Shown piece by piece: positions 46,309-58,285 of a stretch of DNA of 64,000 nucleotides (position 1 is its first letter; every line of letters begins with the position of its first letter). The notes below the pieces were generated by a model that was given only the letters and a program-made list of their open reading frames with translations, had not been told where the DNA came from and did no database searches. The DNA comes from Thinopyrum elongatum (lineage: Eukaryota; Streptophyta; Magnoliopsida; Poales; Poaceae), in assembly GCA_011799875.1 (NCBI GenBank), contig CM022298.1, forward strand, positions 193,462,423 to 193,526,422, read 5' to 3'. The position numbers and the translations under genes were made by a program.

Positions 46309-48533
46309 GAGCAACTCCAATGGGGCGACCCATTTCGTCCGCCGCCGTCTGTTTGGGTCGGCGCGGACACAAAAGGCGGCCCAACGCGCCGACCCAAACG
46401 GACGCGCGTCCGCTTTTCGTCCGCGGGCGACCCATTCCTGGCCCATTTTTGAGTCGGATTTGCGTCGGCGCGGACACGAGACGGACGCGCGCGCTCGCCT
46501 TCTCCTCCCCCGGGCCCGCTGGTTGGTGGCACATTGGCCTCCTCCCATCCAACAGCAACCCTCGCCCGCCTCCTTCGTCGCCGACGCCACCGCCCATTTT
46601 TTCCGGCGACTCTGCCAGCTGCCGGCGCCTCCACATCCGCCCAGCAATGCCGCCAACTCCCACGTCGCCCGCCACCGCCGTCTTGTCGCCGGGGAGCCGA
46701 CTGCTTCCCACCCCCGCTCCCCCCCACCACACAGCCGCGACCGCGACCAAGAAGCCGCCTCGCCGCCCCGGCCAGATCCTCACCGGCACGCTCGTCGGAC
46801 ACCGGCCCACTCGTCGGACGCCGGCAGGGCAGCTAGCTGGTCCGTGCGCGCCGCGACTCCCTTCGCCGGCCGTCTCCTTCGTCGACGCCCGCAAGCTGTT
46901 CGACAGTTTGCCCAAGGTACAAAATGGACTCTGCCGACGAGTTCTTTTTTCACAATTTCCTTTGCGACTCCGACGATTCGTCTTCCGATGACGAGGAGGA
47001 GATATTGGCTGCCGTGTTGGTCCATCACCACCTCAACAGCCAGCGGCCGTTGTTCCGTGGCTCCATTCTGGGCCACCTTCCGGCGTTGAATCGCAACCGA
47101 GAGAGCGGACATTTCCTTCTTTGGAAGGACTACTTTGATACAACAAACCCGTTGTTTAAACATCAAAAATTCCGCCGCCGTTTCTGTACGAGTAGGCATC
47201 TTTTCAACCGTATTAGAGAGGGGGTGGTCGGCTATGATGAGTATTTCGAGTGCAAAGAGGATGCCGTTGGCAAGATTGGTTTCTCCTCTTATCAGAAATG
47301 CACTGCCGCCATCCGAATGCTTGCATACGGAGTGCCCGGTGATCTCATTGACGAGTATGTCCGTATGAGCGAGTCTACATGCCTAGAGTCCCTGTATAAG
47401 TTCTGCAAGGCTGTTATTGCTGTGTTTGGCCCTGAGTACTTGAGAGAGCCGACTCCTGAAGATACAGCCCATTTGTTGACGATGAATGCCAGCAGGGGCT
47501 TCCCAGGGATGCTTGGCAGCATAAACTGCATGCACTGGGAGTGGAAGAACTGCCCTTCTGCTTGGCAATGGCAGTATAAGGGCCATGTCAGGGCTTGCAC
47601 TGTCATACTAGAGGCCGTGGCGTCTCAAGATCTCTGGATCTGGCACTCTTTCTTTGGCATGGCTGGATCACACAATGATATCAACGTGCTTCAGCGCTCG
47701 CCGGTGTTTGCTAGGCTTGCCGAAGGCAACAGCCCACCGGTGAACTTTACTATCAACGACCACAACTATGACAAATGATACTACCTGGGTGACGGTATCT
47801 ATCCTCAGTGGACCACTATTGTCAAGACAACCCCCAACCCTGTCGGAGAGAAGAGGAAAAGATTTGCCCAAGAGTAAGAGAGTACTAGGAAGGATGTCGA
47901 GCGTGCCTTTGGTGTTTTGTAATCTCGATGGGGCATCGTCCGGTATCCTGCTAATACCTGGAGCACGCAGAAACTGTGGGAGGTGATGACTGCTTATGTG
48001 ATCATGCACAATATGATCGTAGAAGACGAGCGCCCGGAACATCTGTACGATCAAGGGTTTCAGTTTCAGGGTGAGAATGTTGTGCCTGAGCATGGAGGAG
48101 CGACAACGTTTGAACAGTTCACCTAATTTCATCATGACATGCGTGATTGGGAAACCCACGTGCAACTACAAAATGATTTGGTTGAGCATATGTGGGCTCA
48201 TGTTGGCAACCAATAGATGTATCTTCTTTTATTCGGCTTGCAAAACTATGTGAGACATTTTTATTTTTATTCGGCTTGTAAAACTATGCTATTTTATTCG
48301 GTTCAAACTATGTTATTTGACTATATGTTTAAATGCAAATTCATCAATGCAAAAATGAGCAATTTGTTAAAATAGGGCGGCCAGCCGGCCACGCCGGCAC
48401 ATATGGATCGGCGCGTTGGGCGCGCTGCCGACCCATATCTAAAACAGGGCGGACGCCGGGCGGGTGGCCGACCCAAACGGACAAAAAGCGAATGAAATCG
48501 CCGTCCGTTTGAGTCGCCCCATTGGAGTTGTTC
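46309..48533 (+). mobile_element. PIF/Harbinger transposon, 2.2 kb, inactive
   Basis: The ends GAGCAACTCCAATGGGGCGA and, inversely, GAACAACTCCAATGGGGCGA form near-perfect inverted repeats. The target duplication is TTA on both sides (46306-46308, 48534-48536), the hallmark of this superfamily. The GC-rich subterminal regions repeat GACCCAAACGGAC in both orientations. The single coding region is a transposase pseudogene; no ORF1 (Myb-like) partner is present. Confidence 0.93.
46924..48216 (+). pseudogene. Harbinger DDE transposase (DDE_Tnp_4 type), four nonsense codons
   Basis: Starts [17 protein letters not shown] and stays in one frame for the full family length of about 430 codons. Stops lie at 47776-47778 (after NDHNYDK), about 47875, 47920 and 48124; all fit single-base changes of Gly or Gln codons. 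Family blocks: [65 protein letters not shown] and DVERAFGVL. The first catalytic Asp of the triad (normally SIDCMHW) is Asn; the second Asp (HNDIN) and the Glu (VERAF) remain. It would be inactive even without the stops. Confidence 0.92.
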
Positions 48534-48611
48534 TTAATATTATAAAAAAATTCATATACATTTGATGTCTATTTTTCATACACATTATACAATTTTCTTA
48601 TACATTACATA

Positions 48612-48726
48612 CTCCCTCCGTCCGGAAATATTTGCCATCAAAATGAATAAAAAGGGATGTATCTAGAACTATTAGATACATCCCTTTTTATTTATTTTGA
48701 TGACAAGTATTTTCATACGGAGGGAG
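48612..48726. mobile_element. Stowaway-type MITE, 115 bp
   Basis: CTCCCTCCGTCCGGAAATAT with inverse end ...CATACGGAGGGAG, TA on both sides (48610-48611, 48727-48728). The two halves pair through GATGTATCTAG / CTAATAGATACATC. Confidence 0.93.
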
Positions 48727-48865
48727 TACATTTTTGTAGACACGTTTAACATTGTTCTAATGCGCAATTAACATTTTTTAACTTTTGTATGTAAATTTGT
48801 TTTTGTAATAGATATATTCACAATATTTCTACAAGCAAAAGTAAAAAAATAAAACAAAAAACAGA

Positions 48866-48888
48866 ATATATATATATATATATATATA
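48866..48888. repeat. (AT)n microsatellite
   Basis: An uninterrupted alternation of A and T over 23 bases. Confidence 0.9.
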
Positions 48889-49005
48889 AGAATTTAAAAA
48901 ACCCTGAAGGCCTGTCCGTGCTGGGTGGCCCAATCGGGCGTCTGCTGAAGCGAGACGTCCTTCAGTCCCGCGTCACGCGAGACATAGGGGCGCCCCTCTT
49001 TACCA

Positions 49006-49720
49006 CCCCAAATCGACGTGTAACTATTTTCCAATCGCTTGTGAAATAGCAAATCCGGGCAAAGCAGATCATGAGAATCAAACACAGCCGTGAGAGTAGT
49101 AAAAGACTCTGGTGCTCGTTTCGTGTCTGTTTCGTTCTGAACCAATAAGGCTAGTTGCTAAAATAAAGCCAAGCCTGGTTCGTCTACCACCATATGGCTC
49201 ATGCACACTGCGCTACTGCACCTGCGACGGCATTAAAATAAGCCGACGTGTTATAGTGTTCACCTAGGATCTTAGTATAATACAATCAGCAGGCCGTACA
49301 CTGTCTGATTAGTGATTACGTCTGCCTAAACTTGTACTAGTACTAGTAAACTAGTACTGCCGTTGCAGCCGTTCCACTACAGCTTTTTGGCCAAAGAAAC
49401 CCAATAGAAAACGTGTACTCGTCGCAGTCTACCCGGCATACATAAGGCAGAACGCCGGCATCGTATGAGATAATACGCCACGAAACCGGAGCTTTCAGAA
49501 ATGGACGAACGGTAGAGCCAAGGCGCCCTGAAAGAGCCAGTTGGAGCCTTGTGATAAGCGCGCGCGTAGATAACAACAACACGCCGAGCGATGCCGTTAA
49601 TCACATAGCTAAGCAACGTCTTATATAAATCGAACGGCACATTGATGCATACACCCATCCATCAAGGCATCTGCCAATCATACGGTGCAGCGCCACAGAG
49701 CAGCTCGAGCCAAACCACAA
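49006..49720 (+). promoter_or_regulatory. Upstream region of the hexosaminidase gene with TATA box
   Basis: TATATAA at 49622-49628 lies 93 bases before the ATG, in a suitable position for a core promoter, leaving a 5' leader of about 60 bases. The rest of the stretch shows no repeat or gene that I recognise. Confidence 0.6.
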
Positions 49721-51636
49721 ATGGCGGCGAAGAAGGGCCTTCTCGCCGCCGTCCTGCTCCTGTCCTTGCTGAGCTCGCCGCTGCCGTCGCGCGCCCAGGC
49801 ATCATCGTCGTTCCCCGTCAATGTGTGGCCCAAGCCGACGTCCATGTCCTGGGCGGAGCCTCTCGCCGCCATGCCGGTGTCCGCGTCGTTCCGCATCGTC
49901 GGGACGTCCGGGAACAACCCGTACCTCGTCTCGGCCACGCAGCGCTACACTGCGCTGCTCTTCGCGGAGAGGTACAGGCCCATCGTCCGGCCGGCGGTCA
50001 ATGTCACCGCCGGGGGCCCCGCGCTCCAGAGCCTGACCGTGTCCGTGTCCGACCTGTCCGCCCCGCTCCAGGACGGCGTGGACGAGTCCTACGCGCTGGA
50101 GATCCTCCCCACGGGCCTGGCCACCATCACGGCGGCCACGGTATGGGCCGCCATGCACGGGCTGGAGACGTTCTCGCAGCTCGCGTGGAGGGGTCGGCAA
50201 GGGGAGCTGCTGGTGGCCGCCGGCGTGCGCGTGGAGGACAAGCCTTTGTACCAGCACCGTGGCCTGATGCTCGACACCGGGAGGACCTACTTCCCCGTCG
50301 TGGACATCCTGCGGACGATAGACACCATGGCGGCCAACAAGATGAACGTGTTCCACTGGCACATCACGGACTCGCAGTCGTTCCCCATCGAGCTGCCGTC
50401 CGAGCCGATGCTCGCGGAGATGGGCGCGTACGGTGAGGACATGAGGTACACCGTCAAGGACGTGAAGCGCATCGTCGAGTTCGCCATGAGCCGAGGCATC
50501 CGCGTCGTGCCGGAGATAGACGCACCGGGTAAGCAAGCTGACACGGCTGCTGTTTCCCCCGCAAAAAGAGGGAGAAAAAACATGACTGCTATTTTCCCCA
50601 TTCGGCCCACTAAGCAATGTGCTGACACGGCCCAGTTTCTAAGGTAATACGGCCCAGTTGATGAACGAGCTAATCTGTTGCCATCATTTCAGGCCACACG
50701 GCGTCGTGGGCCGGCGCGTACCCGGAGGCGGTGTCCTGCGCGGGCAAGTTCTGGCTGCCCGACGTGAGCGACTGGGGCAGCAGGCTCGCGGCGGAGCCGG
50801 GGTCCGGCCAGCTGAACCCGCTGGAGCCCAAGACGTACGAGGTGGTGGCCAACATCATCAACGACATCACCTCCCTGTTCCCGGAGGGCTTCTACCACGC
50901 CGGCGCCGACGAGGTGACCCCGGGATGCTGGAAGACGGACCCCTCGATCCAGGCGGACATGGAGAAGGGCGGCACTCTGAGCCAGCTTCTGGAGCGCTAC
51001 GTCCGCGCGGTGCACCCGCACGTGGTGTCCAAGAACCGCACCGTCGTGTTCTGGGAGGACGTGCTGCTGGACGTGGAGGTGAACGTGACTTCGTCGGTGA
51101 TCCCGCCGGCGACGACCATCCTGCAGACGTGGAACAACGGGGCCAACAACACGAAGCTGATCGTGCAGGCCGGGTACCGCGCCATCGTCTCCTCCGCGTC
51201 CTTCTACTACCTCGACTGCGGCCACGGCGACTTCGTCGGGAACAACAGCGTGTACGACGACCAGAGGAGCGACTACAAAACGGACGGGGGCTCGTGGTGC
51301 GGGCCGTTCAAGACGTGGCAACGGGTGTACGACTACGACATCGCGTACGGGCTCACCGCGGAGGAGGCCAGGCTGGTCATCGGCGGCGAGGTGGCGCTGT
51401 GGACGGAGCAGGCCGACTCGACGGTCCTGGACGCCAGGATCTGGCCGCGGGCGTCGGCCATGGCGGAGGCGCTGTGGTCCGGCAACCGCGACGCGTCCGG
51501 CCGGAAGCGGTACGCGGAGGCGACGGACAGGCTCAACGACTGGCGGCACCGCATGGTGGGGAGAGGGATCCGCGCCGAGCCCATCCAGCCGCTCTGGTGC
51601 CGCACGCGCCCGGGAATGTGCGACCTGGTTCGGTAA
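49721..51636 (+). CDS. Beta-N-acetylhexosaminidase, GH20 family, two exons
   Basis: Exons 49721-50528 and 50693-51636 (GT-AG intron of 164 bp, phase 1) give 583 residues. The enzyme removes terminal GlcNAc/GalNAc from N-glycans in vacuole, apoplast or plasma membrane. Visible: an N-terminal signal peptide ([20 protein letters not shown]), a GH20 N-terminal domain, then the catalytic barrel with [26 protein letters not shown] and [10 protein letters not shown] across the splice. [12 protein letters not shown] holds the catalytic Asp-Glu pair, and [29 protein letters not shown] and a Cys-rich end ([10 protein letters not shown]) follow. Several Asn-X-Ser/Thr sites are present. The start was chosen at the ATG that begins a signal peptide, 93 bases after the TATA box. 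Size fits the larger plant HEXO proteins (about 540-580). No damage is seen. Confidence 0.95.
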
Positions 51637-52333
51637 GGACCCGACAAGGGGCGGCGCGTGCGTACGCGCCGTTGCGTGTGCCAACTCTGAGCATTACCTT
51701 TCATTCATATTGAACGTGTCAAACTAAATTATGTAAGTGGGCTAAAGCATGTATGGTGTTTCCTTTTTGTTATGTGATTGTGCCATTTTTTTTGTCAATT
51801 TGTTCTTTGTTTGTAAATGTGAAGTGGACGGCATGTCATGTTACCCAATGCGCAGTTGTACCTTCTTCAAAACCGGACTTTTTCATGGGACCCATTCGCC
51901 AAATGAGTTGCTTGTACCGGGGCTTGATTTGATTAAAGTAATGCCAAGTTGTTTGTGTCAATCAACTTCTACTTTTTCCTCCTGGAATTTCTCCATTATC
52001 GCTTATACTCCCCCTTACAGAAATATAAGAGCGTTTAGATCACTAAAGTAGTGATCTATACGCTATTATATTTGTTTATGGAGAGAGTAATTGCTTATTT
52101 GGAGATGTCACATGGACACTAGAGCTTTTTTTTTTGCCCAATAGAGCTTCCTTTGTTGTGAATGAGATGCGTTTCACACTGCAGCATGACATCGGCTGAA
52201 GTGTAAAAAAAAAGACATCTGGTGAAGTGAACGCCGGAAAAGAATATCTAAAATTCTCAGGGCTCCTTTGATTCAAAGGATTTGCATAGCAGTTTTAGAG
52301 GATTAATCCTTATAATTTTTCCCTAGTTAGTTA
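51637..52333. other. 3' flank of the hexosaminidase gene
   Basis: AT-rich intergenic DNA. It contains a Stowaway MITE (52008-52087) and no other gene. Confidence 0.5.
52008..52087. mobile_element. Stowaway-type MITE, 80 bp
   Basis: CTCCCCCTTACAGAAATATA with inverse end ...TTTATGGAGAGAG; TA on both sides (52006-52007, 52088-52089). The core AGATCACTAAAGTAGTGATC is a perfect inverted repeat. The arms have begun to diverge. Confidence 0.9.
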
Positions 52334-53082
52334 GAGCATCTACAGCCGGACATTGCAAATCCGGCACCTCAAATGCTCGCGGACGCCCCCCGAATGCGTC
52401 CGTGGGCACTGACGGGCACCCCTCAAATGTTGCGCCGCACATCCACATACTGCAAAATTAGATCCTCAAATCCATGCAATCCATGCACGTCGATCATACG
52501 GTACAAACTGTTCGAATGCCAAAATTCGAAACAAAGCAAAGTAAATCATAATTCAACAAACCGGACATGCCAAAATGAAATCAATGTCCGAGCGTGACGG
52601 ATGGCCTCAGATCACTGGCTCGGCGCCTGCTCCGAGCGGAATGCGTCCTGCTCCAGGCAGAATGCGTCCCGCTCGTCCTGCTCCGCCTGCATCCAGGCTG
52701 CTTGATCCGCCTGCATCCGGGCTGCCTGCTCCGACTGCATCCAGGCCGCCTCATCCGACTGCATCCGAGCCGCAGCTGCCCTCGCCGCCTCGTACTTTCT
52801 ACGGTTGTTGATCTCCATCTTCTTGTCCGCAAGGCACTTCTTTGAATGCTGTTCATAGATGGTCTTGTCCGCCAACATGATCCTCGCATCTTCCGCGTCC
52901 CGTGCAAGTTGCAACCTCTCCTTCTCAATCTCTATGTCGCCAAATGTCTTCGCCTTCTCAAGCTCCTATTTGATCGCCGCTTGTTGCTTCTCCAACTCGA
53001 TCTTCTCCCTCTCAATTTCGAGTTTCTTCTCCGCCCTCTTCCGGTCCCACTCCATCATTTCCTTTTGCGCATCCAACATGAG
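52334..53082 (-). pseudogene. Harbinger ORF1 C-terminus with terminal repeat, truncated
   Basis: A Harbinger-type end GAGCATCTACAGCCGGACAT starts at 52334 after TTA (52331-52333). On the minus strand, 53082 to about 52612 encodes the Lys/Glu-rich coiled-coil C-terminus of the ORF1 accessory protein that accompanies plant Harbinger transposases (KKLEIEREKIELEKQQAA, RLQLARDAEDARIMLADKT, CLADKKMEINNRR). A run of AAWMQSEQAARMQADQ-type repeats follows. A TAG near 52967 interrupts the frame. The rest of the element was cut off by the gypsy LTR starting at 53083. A degraded second copy is at 63231-63670. Confidence 0.75.
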
Positions 53083-53480
53083 TGTAACACCCCCTGTATT
53101 AAGCTACAGAGATCACCCTTTTGATGAGGCCATGTCATCATGATTAATAGTGCATAATCATCTTTAGCATCATATTGCATTTCAACTCCTAAGTCAAATT
53201 CAAATTTAAATGAAAGTGGGATATAAAAGTTGTCCAACATAGAAACTAAAATGTCAGATAAATAACAAATATTCCAGAGGCTATTCTAAAATTGAAACCA
53301 ACATCATTGGAATTGGATAGTTGACTCGAACAACCTCAAACAGTGGATAAAGATAATATTTAATAACCATTTATTAAATCTGAAATAAATATGGAATTAT
53401 GTTTTGTCCAAACTAATTTTAGGTGTTAAGGAATAATGCACTGGTATTTATGAAATAGGTCACACTTTTTACAAAAACCA
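53083..53480 (+). repeat. Start of a gypsy LTR, plus orientation
   Basis: TGTAACACCCCCTGTATTAA, homologous to the first 390 bases (own orientation) of the LTR at 3120-6917. The possible target duplication is ATGAG (53078-53082). It breaks off near 53480, where the same LTR restarts in the opposite orientation. Confidence 0.8.
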
Positions 53481-53484
53481 TTTT

Positions 53485-53642
53485 TTCTATGTTGGCAACT
53501 TTTAATCCACCTTTCATTTAAATTTGAATTGACTTAGGAGTTGAAATGCAATATGATGCTAAAGATGATTATGCACTATTAATCATGATGACAGGCCTCA
53601 TCAAAAGGGTGATTCTGTAGCTTAATACAGGGGGTGTTAACA
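53485..53642 (-). repeat. Start of the same LTR, minus orientation
   Basis: The inverse of 53083-53235, with small indels, ending ...GGGGTGTTAACA next to the polyprotein end of element D. It occupies the position of the 3' LTR of element D, but only about 158 bases are present instead of about 4 kb. Confidence 0.8.
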
Positions 53643-53652
53643 ATCTCCTCCA

Positions 53653-56600
53653 CTACAACGAAATCTCGTACCGAAGATTTAGGAGGTGAAAGAACAAAGC
53701 GGGGTCATTCATCGCGAAGACGATCCTCGCCTCACCAAGTGTCTTCATCTCAGAATGGTTGACCACGTTACCTTGAGGACTTGATAACCTTTCTGGCGTG
53801 CTTCGACGCTCGGCTTGATCGCGACATGCGGACCGGATGACTTTTATAAGAGAGGTCTTGTTGCAGTTCAGCATTCGTGCTCTTACTCGCGGATAGGGTC
53901 TTTTGAAGAGCTGCGGAGTTTTTGATACGTGGAACACATCTGACCTTGAAAAAAGGTTCGGTGAAGTTTCCAACTGATATGCCACTCTACCACGCCTTTT
54001 CATCAGAATATGAACAGGACGCAATTATAGCGACGTGACTAGCTTTTGCACTTGATCCCGAATTCGGTGTGTACATTTCATCGGTGGACTCGAAGATAAG
54101 CCTTTTTGCGCCAGGTTGATAGACCATATCTTTTGTGTTTGCGGTCATACTGACTCTTTGACGTGACTGAGGCAGTCTTCAAATGTCGCAGACAACTGCG
54201 AACTGATCTTCGGCCAAGTTGGATAATATCCGGAACCGAAGAAAGGTGGGGGGGACTTGTTTTCCCACATTTTGACCAATTAGAGGGGTTCGGCACTTTC
54301 GTGCCGTACAATACTTCAAAGGGGGCACATCTTTCAGCTGGCTTGATAGCTGTTTTGTAAGAGAATTCGGCATATGGGAGAGATTCTTCCCATTTCCTTC
54401 CGAAGAGTATGACACAAGTCAAGCATGTCTTCGAGAAATTGGTTGACGTTAACTTGCCTTGGACTGGGGTGAAAGCGGTGCTGAAGGACAGATGAGTTCC
54501 CATAGCTTCTTGGAAACTTGCCCAGAATCTTGAAGTGAATAAGCGGACACGGTCTGAACTGATGACCAGTGGAATACGCTGAAGTGAAACAATTCTGGAC
54601 ATGTAGAGAGTTGCGAGCTGACTAGCAGTGATCGTCTCTTTGACGGCTAGAAAATGTGCACTTTGGAAAGTGCGTCAAGAAGAAAAGAATAGCATCATTA
54701 CCTCTTCTGGGATTTGGGAAATCCAGTGATAAAGTCCATTTCAACATGGCCCACTTCCATGGGAACAGCAATGGTTGCAGAGTTCCAGCGGGCCTTTGAG
54801 TTCTGCTTTGACGCGACGGCAAACATCACATTCAGCAACATAGCGAGCCAATGTCTTGCTTCATGTTTGACCACCAGAATCTTTGACGGATGTTTGGTAC
54901 ATCGGTACTGCCGGATTGAATAGACAACGGAGTGTCGTGAGCTTCTTGCTGACCTCCTGAGTCATACCCAGGTTACCTTTAGAGGGGACCACTAGACGAC
55001 TTTTAAAGAACAAGTGCCAGTATCTCTCAATAGTGAAAGAACGAAGGCTCTTCCTTCAGCGAGATAGCGCTTAATCTTGTGGGCTTGAGAGGCATAACCC
55101 TGCAGCGTCTTGATGCTGTCCACGAGATCTGGTTTAGCAACAGGGTATTAAGAGAACCCTGGGAAACACGTGGAGGTTCCATTTTGTAGGAGCCTTCAGG
55201 AGGGGAGCGAGTGCTCCAGGAGGAACAAGTGGAGATTCAGCTTTCTGAATTCTTCACTAAGCGAAGGTTGAAATTCGTGAAACGGAGGTGACTGCAATAA
55301 GACTTGCGGCTCAAGGCATCGGCCATTCACATTAGCCTTGCCAGGGGTATAGAAATACCCAAGTTAAAAATCCGTACGGTTCCTCCATCCCTCTGTTGAC
55401 GAGGTTCAGGTCTGGCTGAGTGAACAGATACTTCAGACTTTGATGATCGGTGTTGATCTCGCAACGATTACGAGAAGGTAATGTCGCCATGTTTTAGTGC
55501 ATGGATGACGGCAGCAAGCTGAGGTCATGTACTGGGTAATTCTCTTCGTGCGAGAAATTGACGCGAAGCATAAGCAATTCCTCGCGGTCTTTGCATTTAG
55601 GACACCGCCAATCCTTGACGGGATTGCATAACAATAGATGACAAAATCCTTCTGGGAATCAGGAGGGGCAAGCAATGGGGCAGAAGTCAGCTTGCTTTGA
55701 GCGTCTGGAAACTTTCCTGACACTTTTCCGTCCAATCGAACTTGATGCCTTTATGAAGAGGTTAGTCAGGGGCTTGGCATTTCTCTTGGAGAAGTTCTCG
55801 ACAAATCGACGGCAATAGTGGAGAGTCCGAGAAACTTCGAACTTGCTGAACGTTCTTTGGAGGAGCCCAATCAAGAAGAGCCTGAACTCGCTCGGGGTGT
55901 GCGCAATACCATCCTGGGAGATGACATGCCCAAGGTTGTTACTTCGGGAAGCCAGAATTCACACTTGGAAAACTTAGCATATAGTGATGCTCTCAAGTTT
56001 CTCCAGAACAGTCGAAGATGTTCAGCATGGTCCTCTTTGTTCTTGGAGTATACTAGGATATCATCCAAGAAACCACGACGAATTGTCAAGGTATTCCTGA
56101 ATAATAATCATCAGGCGGGAGAAGTGGGGGAGCATTGGTTAAGAAGAATGACATGACATGTACTCGTATGAGCCATATCGAGTAACGAAGGCGGTCTTTG
56201 GGATATCCTCGTCACGGAACACGGATCTGGTGGAACCCAACCTTAAGTCGAGTTTAGAGAACACTGATGAACCCGCCAGTTGATCATACAGATCGTTTAT
56301 CCGAGGAGGGGATATTTGTTCTGGATGGTTGCTTGTTAATAGGAGGAATCTTGGACAATCGGTTTGATCCATCCTTCCTGACAAAGAGAGAAGGTGCTCC
56401 AAGCAGAGGGAACTTGGGCGAATGAAACCCTTACGAAGTGAAGCGTCGATTTCCTCCTTAAGTTCAAGGAGTTCATGCGGCGGCATCTTGTAGGGTCGCT
56501 TGGCGATAGGAGGTGGTGCCTGGTTTCAAGTCGATGACAAATTCGACACGCTCGAGCATGGGGTATCCCTGGGAGTTCTTCTGGGAAAACACTTGGAATT

Positions 56601-58099
56601 CGCGCACAACTGGAATGTCCGATGCCTTCAAGTGTGCTGCGTTAATGCACAAGGCATAAAGTACGCCTCGGCATTTTGGATGATTTGAGCCTGGTAGCTT
56701 TATTTCATCAGAAGGGGTAGAAGATGGACGATCTTCGTGGCGCCAACTATGAAGCATATGCGCTTTCAACCAATCCATTCCGAGAATGAGGTCGATATTA
56801 CAAGAACTTTATAGTATGAAAGGGGGAGCGTGAAACTCCAAGCCCTTCAATTTCAACGGTGACGTCGTTGCTACCCATGGAGGTTGACATTGACCCGCGG
56901 GGGTGTGTATTACTATTGCCAGTGTTCATGACCTCACATTTAATGTCGGTTTGTTGCAATTCTTCGGACATGAATGAATGCGATGCTCCCGAATCAAATA
57001 AAACAGTAAGCTGGTACTGAATTAAACAAGGAAGTACCCATCACGGTGGCAGGCTGGTCCTGGATTCATTGAATCGGTGTGGTGGCCTGAATACGCCCAT
57101 AAGTCCTTGGCATTGTTGTTGCGAGGCTGATGTTCCTACGGCAGTTGCAGGAAGTGCCAGTGGTTCTGGTTTCTGAATGCAGTTCCTGGAAAAATGACCT
57201 GGCTGCCCACACTTGTAGCACAGACTATCATTGGAGTTAGGAGCAGGAGCTCGGGGTGGTGGAGCTGGAAGTCCTGGTGCCTAGGTGGTGGAGGCAGGCG
57301 TGGTGCAGTATAGGACCGTCTTGGAGCAGGTGCCAGCTGGACGGTACACGCTATTTGGAATCCAGATCCGACGTTCTGTGCAGGCTGGGCTCGAAGAATG
57401 AACCGTGTCACGGTTGGCCTAAGAGATCCCTGGTGTGTCTGCAGACCAGTCTCGACCTGGATAGCCTTGTTCACCAAGATGGAGAAATTATCAAATTCAT
57501 GCACAAGGAGCGCTAGCTTGATGTCAGCTTGAAGTCCTTCGGAAACCTTTCCTGACGGCGACATCAGTGGGATGTCTTCTTAGCATAGCGGGATAATTCC
57601 AGAAAATCCCGCTGATAAGCTTCCACTGTCTGTTGCCCGGGTGAGGTTGCGGAACTCTTGCTTCTTCCGGTCCATGATTCCCTGGGGAATGAACGGCACG
57701 GAAGCAGCTTGGAAATCCGCCAAGTGATGACTGTGCCAGCTGGTTGAGTGCGCCTGTGGCTGTCCCACCATCGAGCAGCGGGGCCCTTGAGAAGAGAGGC
57801 GAAGGGTGACATAGTTTGCAGGGCAACGCCACAAGATTCCAACTCATAGGTGATGTCGCGAAGGCCAGTCATCCCATCCAGGGGCTGAGTTGAGCCGCGG
57901 TAGACGGTTGGGGTTGAGGCGCATAAAGTCCTGCAGGGTCCCTGGGCCTGGATACTGGTTCATATTGGGACGAGAAACTGATCCATGATCTTGCATGAAC
58001 TGACGGTGCAGTTCAAATTGCTGCGTCATTCCAGCCATATAGTGGCGGTGGTGGATCGTTGGCACCACGGCCACGACCACGACCAGCGGGTCTAACCAT
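53653..58099 (-). pseudogene. Gypsy gag-pol of element D, with many small indels
   Basis: Order on the minus strand from 58099: gag start (MVRPAGRGRG), gag core with GPAARWWDSHRR (about 57750), zinc-knuckle remnant (about 57200), protease region (DSGASHSF-equivalent about 56980), reverse transcriptase ([12 protein letters not shown] near 56480, VFSKLDLR near 56265, [15 protein letters not shown] near 56060), RNase H (about 55500-55750) and integrase (WAMLKWTLSLDFP near 54760, SFKTAIKPAERCAPFEVLYG-like stretch near 54320). The last 370 bases (53653-54024) probably hold the chromodomain-like tail, but I cannot confirm it. Frame changes occur every 100-300 bases, mostly from single missing bases. 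The first element reads cleanly over gag, so sequencing error is the leading explanation. Confidence 0.85.
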
Positions 58100-58285
58100 C
58101 CTGCTAATTTACAAAGGGGGTGTTTAGTAAAAGCAAGCGGAGTGCTTAGCGACAAGCATGATGAACTCGACAATAGTTTAAGCAGTGCATCAAATACATA
58201 AAAGTAGTCGATTAAGACATACAGATCCATACACAACGTCGGGTACAAGCGGACGCATAACGGCGCAAATCAAAAGCTAGAATAT

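Larger units (their letters stand above)
44851..49005. mobile_element. T-rich element with imperfect long inverted ends, split by insertions
   Basis: 44851-44945 (CTATATCTCGTTCAACGCGA ... ATTGGGCCAACCC) is an imperfect inverted match to 48922-49005, whose complement reads CTATGTCTCGCGTGACGCGG ... ATTGGGCCACCCA. Between them lie T-rich low-complexity DNA, AACATTTTT-type repeats, a Harbinger element and a Stowaway MITE. The class is unresolved; exact ends and target duplication were not found. Confidence 0.5.

Noticed and set aside
46148..46915. Minus-strand 255-codon frame and plus-strand 229/209-codon frames in the Harbinger 5' region
   Set aside because: They overlap each other on both strands in a GC-rich untranslated region of the transposon; no motif resembles ORF1.
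49802..51684. Long antisense frames (271 and 331 codons) across the hexosaminidase gene
   Set aside because: They mirror a GC3-rich coding exon; no recognisable domain, and the sense product is a clear GH20 enzyme.
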